Assembly: GCA_942490705.1 (NCBI GenBank)
Contig: CALNXY010000013.1
Coordinates: 310,001 to 374,000 of the forward strand
Length of the DNA: 64,000 nucleotides
Reading direction: 5' to 3'
Origin: JAGRCP01 sp942490705
GTDB taxonomy: Bacteria; Chloroflexota; Anaerolineae; Caldilineales; Caldilineaceae
In this document: piece after piece, positions 37,360 through 45,714 of the stretch
Layout: each line of letters starts with the position of its first letter
How positions within the stretch are numbered: position 1 is the first letter of the stretch
Translations under genes and position numbers: made by a program
The notes under the pieces: model-generated
The model's database searches: none
What the model saw: only the letters and a program-made list of their open reading frames with translations
Told to the model about the DNA's origin: nothing

Positions 37360-37673
37360 GCATCTGATCGGTTTACTTACAACGTTGTACAATCCCAGTT
37401 CATGAATGTATCAAACCTTACCGATGCAGGCGGAGAAGGCGATCATACTTGGGGCGTATTTCTCCTCCTCCTTTGTGTGCAGGGAGCGGCATGGCGGTGC
37501 CGCTCCCTGTTCCACTCTTCGTTCATCTCCAAATCTTTACGTACTACGCAAAAAAAAGTTGCAGGCCTTTTATGGCGGAGTCGCGTGGCTATGCTACACT
37601 GCCACTGTTCCGTAGCAACATACGCGTCCGCAATCGATCCAGCGATCCCAATGCCAGTTGAATAGGTGCAGCA
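37360..37673. other. Intergenic region with a strong hairpin
   Basis: 314 bases. It contains the 12-bp inverted repeat at 37480-37509 and, near its end, an extended -10-like TGC-TACACT (37592-37600) that may drive the 37674 gene. An 87-codon frame (37402-37665) looks non-coding, with skewed composition and no homology. Confidence 0.55.
37480..37509 (+). terminator. Hairpin after the 36937 gene
   Basis: Perfect 12-bp stem CAGGGAGCGGCA with loop TGGCGG. The following bases are T/C-rich (TTCCACTCTTCGTTC) but lack a T run, so it is a possible weak terminator. Confidence 0.45.
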
Positions 37674-38570
37674 ATGAGTTTTTTCAAGCGAATGTTCGGT
37701 CCAAAGTTGGATGGAACGGCCTTGGCCCAATCAGCAGAGAAGGGTGAGTACGCTCAGATCGATCTGCTCGCCCGTTTTGTCGGCGGTGCGCCGCTGGCCG
37801 ACCCTAAGCTTCAGCAGCGCTGGAGTCGCGTATTGCCCCGTTCCTACAGGGAGCAAATCGAACTCTTTGTGCGCCAGGATTGGCTCGAAGAATTGCCTGA
37901 CGGCGACTACGCTGTGACCGCGACGGCCATGCCTCTGGTCACGCTCTACAACGAGCGCCTCGAGCAGGCTCGTGTGCGGGTGATGCCCCAGGTGCGTGAG
38001 GCGCTTGCCAACCGTGACGCCGGTGAGGCGCTCGATTTGCGGCGCAACTATGAGGCCAGCCATCCGCTCGGCTCGGCCGACTGGTCGGGGCCGGAGCCCC
38101 AACTGAGCCGCAGTTCACTAACGCGACGCATACTCTTTCTCGACCACTGGCTGCTGGATGGCTTGAGCCCGGAGACGGTGGAGTGGCTCAAGCTATACGC
38201 GGCTGAGCAGCATCTATGGGACGCGTACTGGCGCCTGCCCGTCGACGATATTCCCCCGTCTGTACAGCAAGAATTGGCCCAAGGAGGTCTCGACGTTGTC
38301 GATGCAGTCTACTGGAAAGCGTATGAATTGGCGTTGCTGGTGGACAATCAGGAGACGTGGCAGCGCTGCAAGGGGGGCGACCACGTACGGCGTATCGAAG
38401 TTGTCGCGATGGACGATGAACATACGTGCGAAATCTGCCGCGCCACCCACGGTCAGGAGTACCTCGTTGTGCGCGTGCCGGAACTCCCCCATCGTACCTG
38501 CACGTCGAGTTTGGGCTGCCGTTGTCGCTACGAACCCGTTTTGGAATCGTATGAGGACCTGGAAGCCTGA
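37674..38570 (+). CDS. Unknown protein with phage-gp7-like cysteine motif at the C-terminus
   Basis: 298 residues, mostly helical and charged, no signal peptide. The C-terminal 55 residues hold a probable metal site: MDDEHTCEICRATHGQEY, then ELPHRTC and LGCRC. This order (D-x-x-T-C-x-x-C ... G-x-x-[YF] ... P-H-x-x-C ... C-R-C) strongly resembles the end of SPP1 gp7/phage head-morphogenesis proteins, yet nothing else here is phage-like. The other 240 residues are not recognised. Its end overlaps the convergent MFS gene by 43 bases. Confidence 0.7.
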   Translation: MSFFKRMFGPKLDGTALAQSAEKGEYAQIDLLARFVGGAPLADPKLQQRWSRVLPRSYREQIELFVRQDWLEELPDGDYAVTATAMPLVTLYNERLEQARVRVMPQVREALANRDAGEALDLRRNYEASHPLGSADWSGPEPQLSRSSLTRRILFLDHWLLDGLSPETVEWLKLYAAEQHLWDAYWRLPVDDIPPSVQQELAQGGLDVVDAVYWKAYELALLVDNQETWQRCKGGDHVRRIEVVAMDDEHTCEICRATHGQEYLVVRVPELPHRTCTSSLGCRCRYEPVLESYEDLEA

Positions 38571-40102
38571 TAGGTCGTATTGGTCCGCTCGGCCAGCGTC
38601 CGTAGATCCCCTTGCTGAAGCGAGAGCGACTCAAACTCTCCCTCTTCCACATAATCAAATTGGCGTATGGCCCAGAGCATCGCGATCAGTCCCAGCCCGA
38701 TGAGGCCGGCGATAAAGATGAACTGATCACGCAGCGCCATCACCACAATGTCGGGCGGCGCCGTGGTGAGTTCCGTGCCGGCTCCCCCATAACGGACCAG
38801 ACGGGTAGCCAGGAAGGCGCCGAGCAACGCAATGCCAGTCAGCTGCGCATTTGAGCGCACGGTGCCGGTCAGCCCCGAGGCAACGCCCAGCCGTTTTTGG
38901 GGCACGGCTGCCATCATGGCGCGGTTGTTCGGGCTGTAGAAGGCTGCCAGCCCGATTGCAATCGGCAGCAAGCGCACGATAAAGCCCAGGGGAGTACCAT
39001 CCACCTGGAGCGTTGCCATTGCCAGATAGCCGATGATCATGGCAACCAGGCCAACCAGAATCAGTGGCACCGTGCCGATGCGGTCAGACAAAAAGCCGGC
39101 AACCGGTTGCAGCAAGCCAATGGCCACAGGCACCACGGCCATCATCAGGCTCATGTAGAGGACGCTCAGCCCCATGACAGATTGGATGTAGAAGGGCAGC
39201 AGCAGCGCAACGCCGGCAATGGCCAAGAAGACCAGCCAGCTAATCGCCAGATTGAGGCTGAACTGAGGCAATTTGAAGAGCGAGAGATCGACCATGGGAT
39301 GGGCAACCTGTCGCTCGATCGCAATGAAGAGTGCCATCATCAATACCGCCCCAACCAATAGCGTGATTGTCTCAGGTGCAGTGAAGCCATTGGTCTGTCC
39401 GACCGTGAGCCCAAGGGTGGCGCCCAGGAGCGCCGCGGCAAGCGTGGCCGCGCCCGCCCAGTCAAAGCGATGCCGGATGACGGCAGGCTTTAGTGGCGGC
39501 ACATAGCGAATGACCAGGATCAAGGCCACAATGCCAAAGGGCAGGTTGACGAAGAAGATGCTGTGCCAGCCCAGGGTGCTGATCAAAACGCCGCCCAGAA
39601 GGGGACCGAGGACGATGCCAAAGGAGAGACAGCCTGAGGCAATGCCGATCGCCATGCCCAGCTTATCGCGCGGCCAGGTCTCGGTGATGATCGCATTGCC
39701 CACCCCCAGCATCATGGCTGCACCGATCGACTCCACAAAACGAAAGAAGATCAGAAATTCAATCGACGGCGCCAGCCCGCTCAGGACCGAACCGGCCAGA
39801 AAGACGGCGATGCCAGGGGCGAAGATGCGTTTCTTGCCAACGACATCGGCCAGGCGGCCCATGTGTACCATGAGCACAGTCATGCCCAGCAGATAGGCGA
39901 GGACCACCCATTGCACCAGCGCCCACTCTACGTCAAAGACCTCGCTGAGCGTGGGCAAGACCACGTTGACGATGCTGCCGTCGACGCTGCCCAAAAGAAA
40001 GACCAGGCTCACGGCAGCCAGGATCCAATTCCGATTGGGATACCCGCTCTGCGCTTGTCGTTCGTTCTGTTTCGTTGCCATGCTGTTCGTATCGTTTGAC
40101 AA
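38528..40102 (-). CDS. MFS drug exporter, DHA2 (EmrB/QacA) type
   Basis: 524 residues with about 14 transmembrane segments. Motif A-like loop GRLADVVGKKRIF follows segment 2, and the antiporter motif C region GPLLGGVLISTLGWHSIFFVNLPFG is well kept. Such transporters export drugs or other amphiphiles in exchange for protons at the cytoplasmic membrane. The 30-residue N-terminal and 45-residue C-terminal tails are hydrophilic. The gene follows proB by 8 bases on the same strand, so it may be cotranscribed, although the functions are unrelated. Confidence 0.9.
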   Translation of the reverse strand: MSNDTNSMATKQNERQAQSGYPNRNWILAAVSLVFLLGSVDGSIVNVVLPTLSEVFDVEWALVQWVVLAYLLGMTVLMVHMGRLADVVGKKRIFAPGIAVFLAGSVLSGLAPSIEFLIFFRFVESIGAAMMLGVGNAIITETWPRDKLGMAIGIASGCLSFGIVLGPLLGGVLISTLGWHSIFFVNLPFGIVALILVIRYVPPLKPAVIRHRFDWAGAATLAAALLGATLGLTVGQTNGFTAPETITLLVGAVLMMALFIAIERQVAHPMVDLSLFKLPQFSLNLAISWLVFLAIAGVALLLPFYIQSVMGLSVLYMSLMMAVVPVAIGLLQPVAGFLSDRIGTVPLILVGLVAMIIGYLAMATLQVDGTPLGFIVRLLPIAIGLAAFYSPNNRAMMAAVPQKRLGVASGLTGTVRSNAQLTGIALLGAFLATRLVRYGGAGTELTTAPPDIVVMALRDQFIFIAGLIGLGLIAMLWAIRQFDYVEEGEFESLSLQQGDLRTLAERTNTTYQASRSSYDSKTGS

Positions 40103-40110
40103 AACCGTCT

Positions 40111-41217
40111 CTATTCCGTGATCAACGTCATGTGGTTGCGGTGTATCGCAGCCGGACCGTACGTATAGCCCAGCCGTTCCGTGATCTCCTCTGAGCGACT
40201 GCCAATGATGCGCCGCAGGTCGTCACTGGCATAGGCGCTCATGCCGCGTGCGATCTCATGGTGCGTAGCGTCGTGAATCGAGACGGTGTCACCCCGTTCA
40301 AAGTCGCCTGTTACGGCAACAATTCCAGCCGGTAACAGACTCCGCCCGGCGCTACAGATGGCTTGGGCGGCACCTACATCGACAGTGATCACGCCTGCCG
40401 GCTTGGGACCGGCCAGTATCCAGCGTTTGCGGCTCTCCAGCGGCGTTGCGATGGCGGGAAAGCGCGTGCCAACCGGCTCACCCGCCACCACGCGCGTGAT
40501 CACATTCGGTTCGCTGCCGGCACAGATGACCACATCCGTGCCGCTGTGCCGTGCGACGTTGGCCGCTTGCAGCTTGGTCGCCATGCCGCCCACGCCCAGA
40601 CCGGTCTCGGAGCCGCCGGCGTGCGCCCGCAACGTTTCGTCGATTCGATGCACTTCCGGGATCAGCTCGGCGCCCGGATGCTTGCGCGGATCGGCCGTGA
40701 AGAGCCCCGGCTGATCCGTTAGCAGCAGGAGCAGATCGGCGCTGGTCAGCGTGGCCACTAGCGCCGAGAGATTGTCATTGTCACCGACCTTGATCTCCTC
40801 TGTAGCCACCGCATCGTTTTCGTTGATGATGGGTACAATGCGGTTCTCCAACAACGTCGAGAGTGAATCCCGCGCATTGAGATAGCGCTGGCGATTTTCA
40901 ACATCGGCCCGGGTAAGCAGAATCTGCCCAACGCGGATACCGTAGATGTCGAAAAAGCGCTCCCACATGAGCATGAGGCGCAACTGCCCCACGGCCGCAA
41001 ACATCTGCTTGTTGGTGATGGTCTGCGGGATGTCGGGAAAGCCTAAGCGCGCTCGACCCACGGCAATGGCGCCGGAGGACGTGACGATGACTTCGTGACC
41101 CGCATGATGCAGTTCGGCGCACTGGCGCACGAGCTCTACCATGCGGGGCGGATCCAGCGTGCGTCCGCCGTTGGTCAAGACACTGGTGCCGAGTTTGACC
41201 ACAACTCGATTGTACAT
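40111..41217 (-). CDS. proB: Glutamate 5-kinase
   Basis: 368 residues, full length with the C-terminal PUA domain (about 278-355). Amino-acid-kinase core: VVKLGTSVLTNGG (6-18), SSGAIAVGRARLG, INENDAVATEEI and GDNDNLSALVA. First step of proline synthesis. No proA is in the window. Ribosome site weak (AAGCTT just before the ATG). Confidence 0.96.
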   Translation of the reverse strand: MYNRVVVKLGTSVLTNGGRTLDPPRMVELVRQCAELHHAGHEVIVTSSGAIAVGRARLGFPDIPQTITNKQMFAAVGQLRLMLMWERFFDIYGIRVGQILLTRADVENRQRYLNARDSLSTLLENRIVPIINENDAVATEEIKVGDNDNLSALVATLTSADLLLLLTDQPGLFTADPRKHPGAELIPEVHRIDETLRAHAGGSETGLGVGGMATKLQAANVARHSGTDVVICAGSEPNVITRVVAGEPVGTRFPAIATPLESRKRWILAGPKPAGVITVDVGAAQAICSAGRSLLPAGIVAVTGDFERGDTVSIHDATHHEIARGMSAYASDDLRRIIGSRSEEITERLGYTYGPAAIHRNHMTLITE

Positions 41218-41385
41218 AAGCTTAGCGTACGCTTTCTATGCGGAGTAGCTCTCCGCCGTTCAAATGCGATGATCGGTGCTTGGCAACGGCGGGCGGCACT
41301 GCCTGCGCAATGTGTGCCCCTGGCCGCCACCAAGCTGTCAGTATACCCGATGGCCGGTCTTTGCCAAACGAAATGGATGACGACC

Positions 41386-42069
41386 ATGCGTACAGCGATC
41401 TTTGCAGATCTGCACGACAATGAGGAAGCATTCCAGCGGGTGTTGGATGATTCAGCCAGGCAGGGCGCAGACAAGTTGATCTTTCTGGGCGATGCCGGCC
41501 GCAGCCCCCAGATTCTGGACCTGCTGCGCGAGTGGGGAATCGCCTGTACGTTTGGAAACTGGGAAGTCGGGCTGCTAGAACGGTTGCCGTTGGCGCAGCG
41601 TGAGTGGGTGGCCGCCTGGCCTGCCACGCTGCGTGATGGCGATGCGCTCTTCTGCCATGCCACCCCCCATTTACCGCCTTCCATCCACACCGCTGCCGAT
41701 GTCGCCGCGCTGCGCGGCGGCGGCGACTGGCTTCGTCTCTTCCCCCGCTTGGATCGCCACGAGCAGGCGGTTTGGGATGCCTTGGCCGTCATGGAAGAAG
41801 AGAGACTACGCGTAGTCTTTCACGGTCATACGCACGTCCAGTCAGGCTGGATTTGGCAGACGGATGGGGCAGGGCGGCGACAGTTGCGGAGCTTTCGCGG
41901 GGTGGACGAAATCGAACTCGCCCGAGGCCCGACGGATGAGCCAACGCGCTATCTCATCGGCGTGGGCAGCGCCGGCAAGCCGGAGGATGGACCGACGTCA
42001 CGCTATGCGCTCTATGATGCCGGACAGGAAAGCGTGAAATTCATCAAGCTGGAGGCAAGGGGGCATTGA
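41386..42069 (+). CDS. Metallophosphoesterase (YfcE/MJ0936-like)
   Basis: About 227 residues from ATG 41386; ATG 41377 gives three more residues, and no ribosome site decides. Metal ligands in the usual order: Asp8 and His10 (FADLHDN), Asp36 (FLGDAG), Asn58 (FGNWE), a histidine in FCHATPH, and GHTHVQSGW. This calcineurin-like family includes phosphodiesterases and nucleotidases; the substrate is undefined. Divergent from proB and convergent with the chain-length gene, sharing a hairpin with it. Confidence 0.85.
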   Translation: MRTAIFADLHDNEEAFQRVLDDSARQGADKLIFLGDAGRSPQILDLLREWGIACTFGNWEVGLLERLPLAQREWVAAWPATLRDGDALFCHATPHLPPSIHTAADVAALRGGGDWLRLFPRLDRHEQAVWDALAVMEEERLRVVFHGHTHVQSGWIWQTDGAGRRQLRSFRGVDEIELARGPTDEPTRYLIGVGSAGKPEDGPTSRYALYDAGQESVKFIKLEARGH

Positions 42070-42091
42070 TAGCATCTGCTTTGGACTGAAT

Positions 42092-42120
42092 GCCATGCGC
42101 CTACGCTGCAGGCGCATGGC
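42092..42120. terminator. Hairpin at the end of the polysaccharide chain-length gene
   Basis: Perfect 11-bp inverted repeat GCCATGCGCCT with a 7-base loop. It spans the stop codon of the minus-strand gene and lies 23 bases after the plus-strand phosphoesterase stop. No T tract; it probably serves both strands weakly. Confidence 0.5.
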
Positions 42121-43900
42121 TGAACAGCGGTTTCTTGCCCATGTAGCTCATCAAAAGGGCAAGGATTAAACCAAATAAGAGGCCAAGAATGGCGCCCGCC
42201 ATTGCTGCGCGCAAGACGCTGATATCATCGAGCGGCTGATCGGGGGGCGTAGCCAGCGTGCCCATCCGCACCTCTCGATTGGCTGCAGTGCGCTCCAAAT
42301 TCAGTTCGACAACTTTATTGCTCAGCGTTTCGTAGGCGCTCCACGCCAGATCGCGCTTCTGCGCCAATTGTCGTTCACTCGCGCGCTCCGCCTCTAGCTC
42401 GGCGGTAAGCGCCTGGATGTTTTCTTCGAGCTGTCGCGTATAGGCTGCTGATTCCGCTGCGTCAGCGCTGAGCGAACCTATCACGGTCTGCCCGACAATG
42501 TCGCCAGGACGCGTAAGCTCGCCGAAAGTGGTCTGAATCGCTGCATCCAGCGGATCGACCGCCGCTTCTTCGGCTGTAGATTCGGTTGCAGGAGGCTGCA
42601 ACGCAGGCATGGACAAATTTGCGCTCGTCACCTGATCCAGAAATCGGTAGCTATCTCCTGTGCCGGCTTGCGTACCTGCAATCTCGATCTGCTCTTCTAA
42701 CTGAGCAATATAGCTTTCCAAGCTGTTGACGAGAGCGGTGACATCCTGACTTTGCTCGGCAGCCGTAGGGCTGGCCCCTCCGCTGTTTACTGACCATTGG
42801 ATCGGCGCTGCTGGGACGAGCGTCAGTGAATCAACCGTTGAAGTCGCTTCGTCCGTCTCACGCCCTGTCGCCTGGGCGGGATTTGTCTCTGCGAAAATTT
42901 GCGCTTTCAGCATTTGAAGCGCAATGAGGTTGCTGGCCGCCGCTGCGTCTCCGCCTGCTTCAATTTGACTGAGCAGGGCCTGGGCTTGCGTCAATTGGCG
43001 CGCCGCCTGATTTCTTAACGTCAAGAGATCGGAAATCTCTTGAACACGCTGGCGTGTCTGCTCATCGACGAGGGCCAGGATCGGTTCGGTCTGAGCCGCA
43101 GCCAGACTCTCAAAAAGAGCGATGCGCCGGTCTGCATCTTGGTCGAGCGCGCTGACTTGCGCATTGATCTGACTGCGATTGACGGCGTCCAGTAGCGCCT
43201 GCTGCTCGGCAATCTGACGATTTAACGCTGTGGCGCGACTCTGGGCGATGAACGCCTCCAAGTTCTGTTGCGCTGCGGCGAAGTCATCTTCCGACTGGAT
43301 CTGTTCGGCCACGACTGCATCGAAGACTTCGACCGGCACCTGGCCGTAGAGCTGGTTGACCTCCTCCACATAGAAGCGCAGCCACTCATTGGCAATTGCC
43401 GAAGCGAGTTCGGGTGACCCAGCTGTGGCGGTGATGCGAATCAGGTCGCTTGGCGTGCGGCTGTCTGTGCTGGGAACAGCCTCTGCCACAACGCGATCGA
43501 GCAGGGCGGTGGCTGTTAGATCGCCGGTCTCTCCATTCAGCGCCAACGTCATCACTACTTGGTCGGCAATGGCGCCATTCTTGACGAGGCCCACCAGTGA
43601 AGCTCGACGAGCAGCCGACACGGCTGCACTTTCGTCTGAGTCGGTCTGAAAGCGTTCATCCAGCGTGACGCTGCTTGTACTGCGGGCGATAATTGCCGTG
43701 GCTGCTGCTTGATAGGTCGGCGACGTGAGGGATTGAAGCAGATAAGCCAATCCTCCGGCTGAGATTGCGCCGATCACCGTGCAGAGCACGATCTCGCGCC
43801 ACCAGAGGATGAGTAGATCAAGATACTTGCGGGGATCGATGAAGTCGTCGTTCTCAGTCTCTACAGTCGGATTCGACTCTCTAGGGTGATTGTCGGTCAT
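42101..43900 (-). CDS. Wzz-type polysaccharide chain-length regulator (co-polymerase)
   Basis: 599 residues from ATG 43900, five bases after TAAGGA; the frame extends further upstream without homology. Wzz N-terminal domain: cytoplasmic DPRKYLDLLILWWRE, first transmembrane helix (about 37-58) and LTSPTYQAAATAII. A long periplasmic helical/coiled-coil region follows (about 190-540), then a second transmembrane helix (about 567-589). No tyrosine kinase domain is fused. It controls polymer length with Wzy. It lies 70 bases downstream of the sugar phosphotransferase gene and ends the locus. Confidence 0.88.
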   Translation of the reverse strand: MTDNHPRESNPTVETENDDFIDPRKYLDLLILWWREIVLCTVIGAISAGGLAYLLQSLTSPTYQAAATAIIARSTSSVTLDERFQTDSDESAAVSAARRASLVGLVKNGAIADQVVMTLALNGETGDLTATALLDRVVAEAVPSTDSRTPSDLIRITATAGSPELASAIANEWLRFYVEEVNQLYGQVPVEVFDAVVAEQIQSEDDFAAAQQNLEAFIAQSRATALNRQIAEQQALLDAVNRSQINAQVSALDQDADRRIALFESLAAAQTEPILALVDEQTRQRVQEISDLLTLRNQAARQLTQAQALLSQIEAGGDAAAASNLIALQMLKAQIFAETNPAQATGRETDEATSTVDSLTLVPAAPIQWSVNSGGASPTAAEQSQDVTALVNSLESYIAQLEEQIEIAGTQAGTGDSYRFLDQVTSANLSMPALQPPATESTAEEAAVDPLDAAIQTTFGELTRPGDIVGQTVIGSLSADAAESAAYTRQLEENIQALTAELEAERASERQLAQKRDLAWSAYETLSNKVVELNLERTAANREVRMGTLATPPDQPLDDISVLRAAMAGAILGLLFGLILALLMSYMGKKPLFSHAPAA

Positions 43901-43970
43901 TGAATTCCTTACTTCATAATGCGGTGTCTTTATTGCTGCTGATTGGTCTGAGTCGGTCTGATATGCAGCG

Positions 43971-45401
43971 TCAATATGCCCCGCTTCCGCGCAGGACAAT
44001 CGTGACTGTGCGCATCAAAATACGAATATCGAGCCACAGGGAATAATTCTGAATATAGTACAGGTCCTGGTCTGTATGAAGATGCATCAAATTGTCGCTG
44101 CGGCCGTTGATCTGCCACCAGCCTGTGATGCCTTGCGGTACGGCAAAGCGTTTGCGTTGCCACGGCTCATATTTTTCGACCAGCCAGGGCAACTCCGGTC
44201 GTGGGCCTACCAGGCTCATTTCACCTGCCAGCACATTGATCAACTGGGGCAGTTCGTCGATGCTCGTTCGGCGGATAAAGCGTCCGACCCTGGTTATGCG
44301 CGGGTCGGTGCGTGACTTGTGCACCAGATTTCCGCCCTCGTCGGTGATGTTGATCTGTTGCTGCACCTGATCAGCGTTCACGACCATGGAACGGAATTTG
44401 ATCATGTCAAAGAGGCGGCCGTTTTCTCCCACGCGTTGGGCCCGATAGAAGACCGGGCCGCCATCCTCCAGTTTAATGGCAATGGCAATGATCAAGAAGA
44501 TTGGTGCGCACAGAATCAACACGGTTGAGGAAAGGATGAGATCCAGCAGGCGCTTGGCAAAACGTTGGAAGCCGTCGATTGCAGGGTCGCGCAGCCCGAT
44601 GAGAGGAATGCCGCCCAAGCTCTCGACGGTCGCGCCAAAAAATGCTAGCTCGAAATAGTCCGGCACGACCCGCACGCGCACAGGCATCTGATTGAGTTCT
44701 GCCACCAAGTTGGCCAAGCGCATATGGGCGCGCGGCGGCAGGGCGATGATCACCTCGTCGATCCGATGAGCCGTAATCACCGCCTTGGCGTCATCGATTT
44801 TCGCCAGGATGGGTAATCGTTGAACCTGTTGGCCTCGTTTATCCAGGTCGTCGTCTAGGAAACCCACAAACTCTACGCCCGGCCACTGTCGCTGTTGAAA
44901 CTCAGAAATGATTTTCTGACCCAGGTCGCCCGCACCCACGATGAGGATGCGCGCCACGCTGCTGGACGCATTACGTTGCATACGGTGCCAGATGCGCAGG
45001 GCGTAGCGATAGCCGAGTAGGACAATAATTGAGAGTGCATAGAAGTAGATAAAGGCCAGGCGAAAGAGTTCGCTATTGCTCAGGTAGAGCAGCCCCGCCA
45101 GCGAGAGTGCCGCAATCGTGTGCGCGACAACAACGCGTTGCGTTTCATCAAACCAGCGCACGATGTGGCGCGGCGTGTAGACGGAAAGCGAAATGAAGCT
45201 TATCAGCCACAGGCTGGCTACCGCGATAAAGAGACCAATGCCCGGCGGTGTAAAGTAAACTTCGGCCCACTCCGGTCGCACAGTCTCGCCAAAAGGCAAG
45301 GTGAAGCGTAATTGAATCGCAGACCAGAGACTGAACTGAATGATGATGCCATCCAGCAGAAAGAGGAGGGCCATATGGTTGGTGCTGAAGCGTTTAAACA
45401 T
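43971..45401 (-). CDS. Undecaprenyl-phosphate sugar phosphotransferase (WcaJ-like)
   Basis: 476 residues: N-terminal transmembrane bundle (about 10-130), Rossmann-like CoA-binding_3 domain (ARILIVGAGDLGQKII), membrane helix, and the catalytic sugar transferase domain with MIKFRSMV, RRTSIDELPQLINVL, GPRPELPWLV and GITGWWQINGRSD. It starts repeat-unit synthesis by loading a hexose-1-phosphate onto the lipid carrier. Same architecture as 6445-8019 but clearly diverged. Has its own promoter at 45508-45536 and is cotranscribed with the Wzz-like gene. Confidence 0.93.
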   Translation of the reverse strand: MFKRFSTNHMALLFLLDGIIIQFSLWSAIQLRFTLPFGETVRPEWAEVYFTPPGIGLFIAVASLWLISFISLSVYTPRHIVRWFDETQRVVVAHTIAALSLAGLLYLSNSELFRLAFIYFYALSIIVLLGYRYALRIWHRMQRNASSSVARILIVGAGDLGQKIISEFQQRQWPGVEFVGFLDDDLDKRGQQVQRLPILAKIDDAKAVITAHRIDEVIIALPPRAHMRLANLVAELNQMPVRVRVVPDYFELAFFGATVESLGGIPLIGLRDPAIDGFQRFAKRLLDLILSSTVLILCAPIFLIIAIAIKLEDGGPVFYRAQRVGENGRLFDMIKFRSMVVNADQVQQQINITDEGGNLVHKSRTDPRITRVGRFIRRTSIDELPQLINVLAGEMSLVGPRPELPWLVEKYEPWQRKRFAVPQGITGWWQINGRSDNLMHLHTDQDLYYIQNYSLWLDIRILMRTVTIVLRGSGAY

Positions 45402-45507
45402 GCGAGTGCGTCACTGGCTGCGATGAGGGTTGGATGATGGTTGCGATTCGCTTGTCTCGTTGCGCAATTTCGCGCTCAAACTTACGGAGGATCACTAGGT
45501 TACAGTA

Positions 45508-45536
45508 AGTATACGCTGATCGCTAGATTTAGTCAC
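45508..45536 (-). promoter_or_regulatory. Promoter of the sugar phosphotransferase / Wzz genes
   Basis: GTGACT (45531-45536) and TATACT (45508-45513) are 17 bases apart on the minus strand, giving an untranslated leader of about 100 bases. Confidence 0.6.
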
Positions 45537-45564
45537 GGTTGTTTTGACGTTGTTGTGCGCAAAT

Positions 45565-45711
45565 TTAGAGGTCGCCCCATTCGTCACGTAAGCCCATTTC
45601 TACAGCTGCAGCCGCGTTTTTCGTCAGATCGGCCACGCCGAGTATCTCGACGTGAAAGCCGGCCTCGCGCAATCTGTCCACATAATCAGGACCATACCGG
45701 CGTACGTGATC
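45565..45711 (-). pseudogene. Remnant of a SAM-dependent methyltransferase (C-terminal piece)
   Basis: About 48 codons read DHVRRYGPDYVDRLREAGFH and continue to a TAA at 45565. This pattern is typical of the last strand-helix-strand of class I methyltransferases found in glycan clusters. There is no start codon or methyltransferase core upstream: the frame meets the end of the Wzy-like gene directly. It therefore looks like a truncated relic of a lost gene. Confidence 0.65.
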
Positions 45712-45714
45712 GGC

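Larger units (their letters stand above)
45402..45714. other. Intergenic region with promoter and methyltransferase remnant
   Basis: 313 bases between the sugar phosphotransferase gene and the Wzy-like gene. It holds the promoter at 45508-45536 and the decayed methyltransferase tail at 45565-45711. The 103-codon plus-strand frame across it (45441-45752) shows no protein features. Confidence 0.6.

Noticed and set aside
37402..37665. 87-codon frame in the gap before 37674
   Set aside because: It spans a hairpin and a promoter-like site, has no ribosome site and no recognisable sequence.
38404..38570. Prophage remnant suggested by the gp7-like cysteine motif
   Set aside because: No capsid, portal, terminase or integrase genes or attachment sites nearby; neighbours are ordinary cellular genes.
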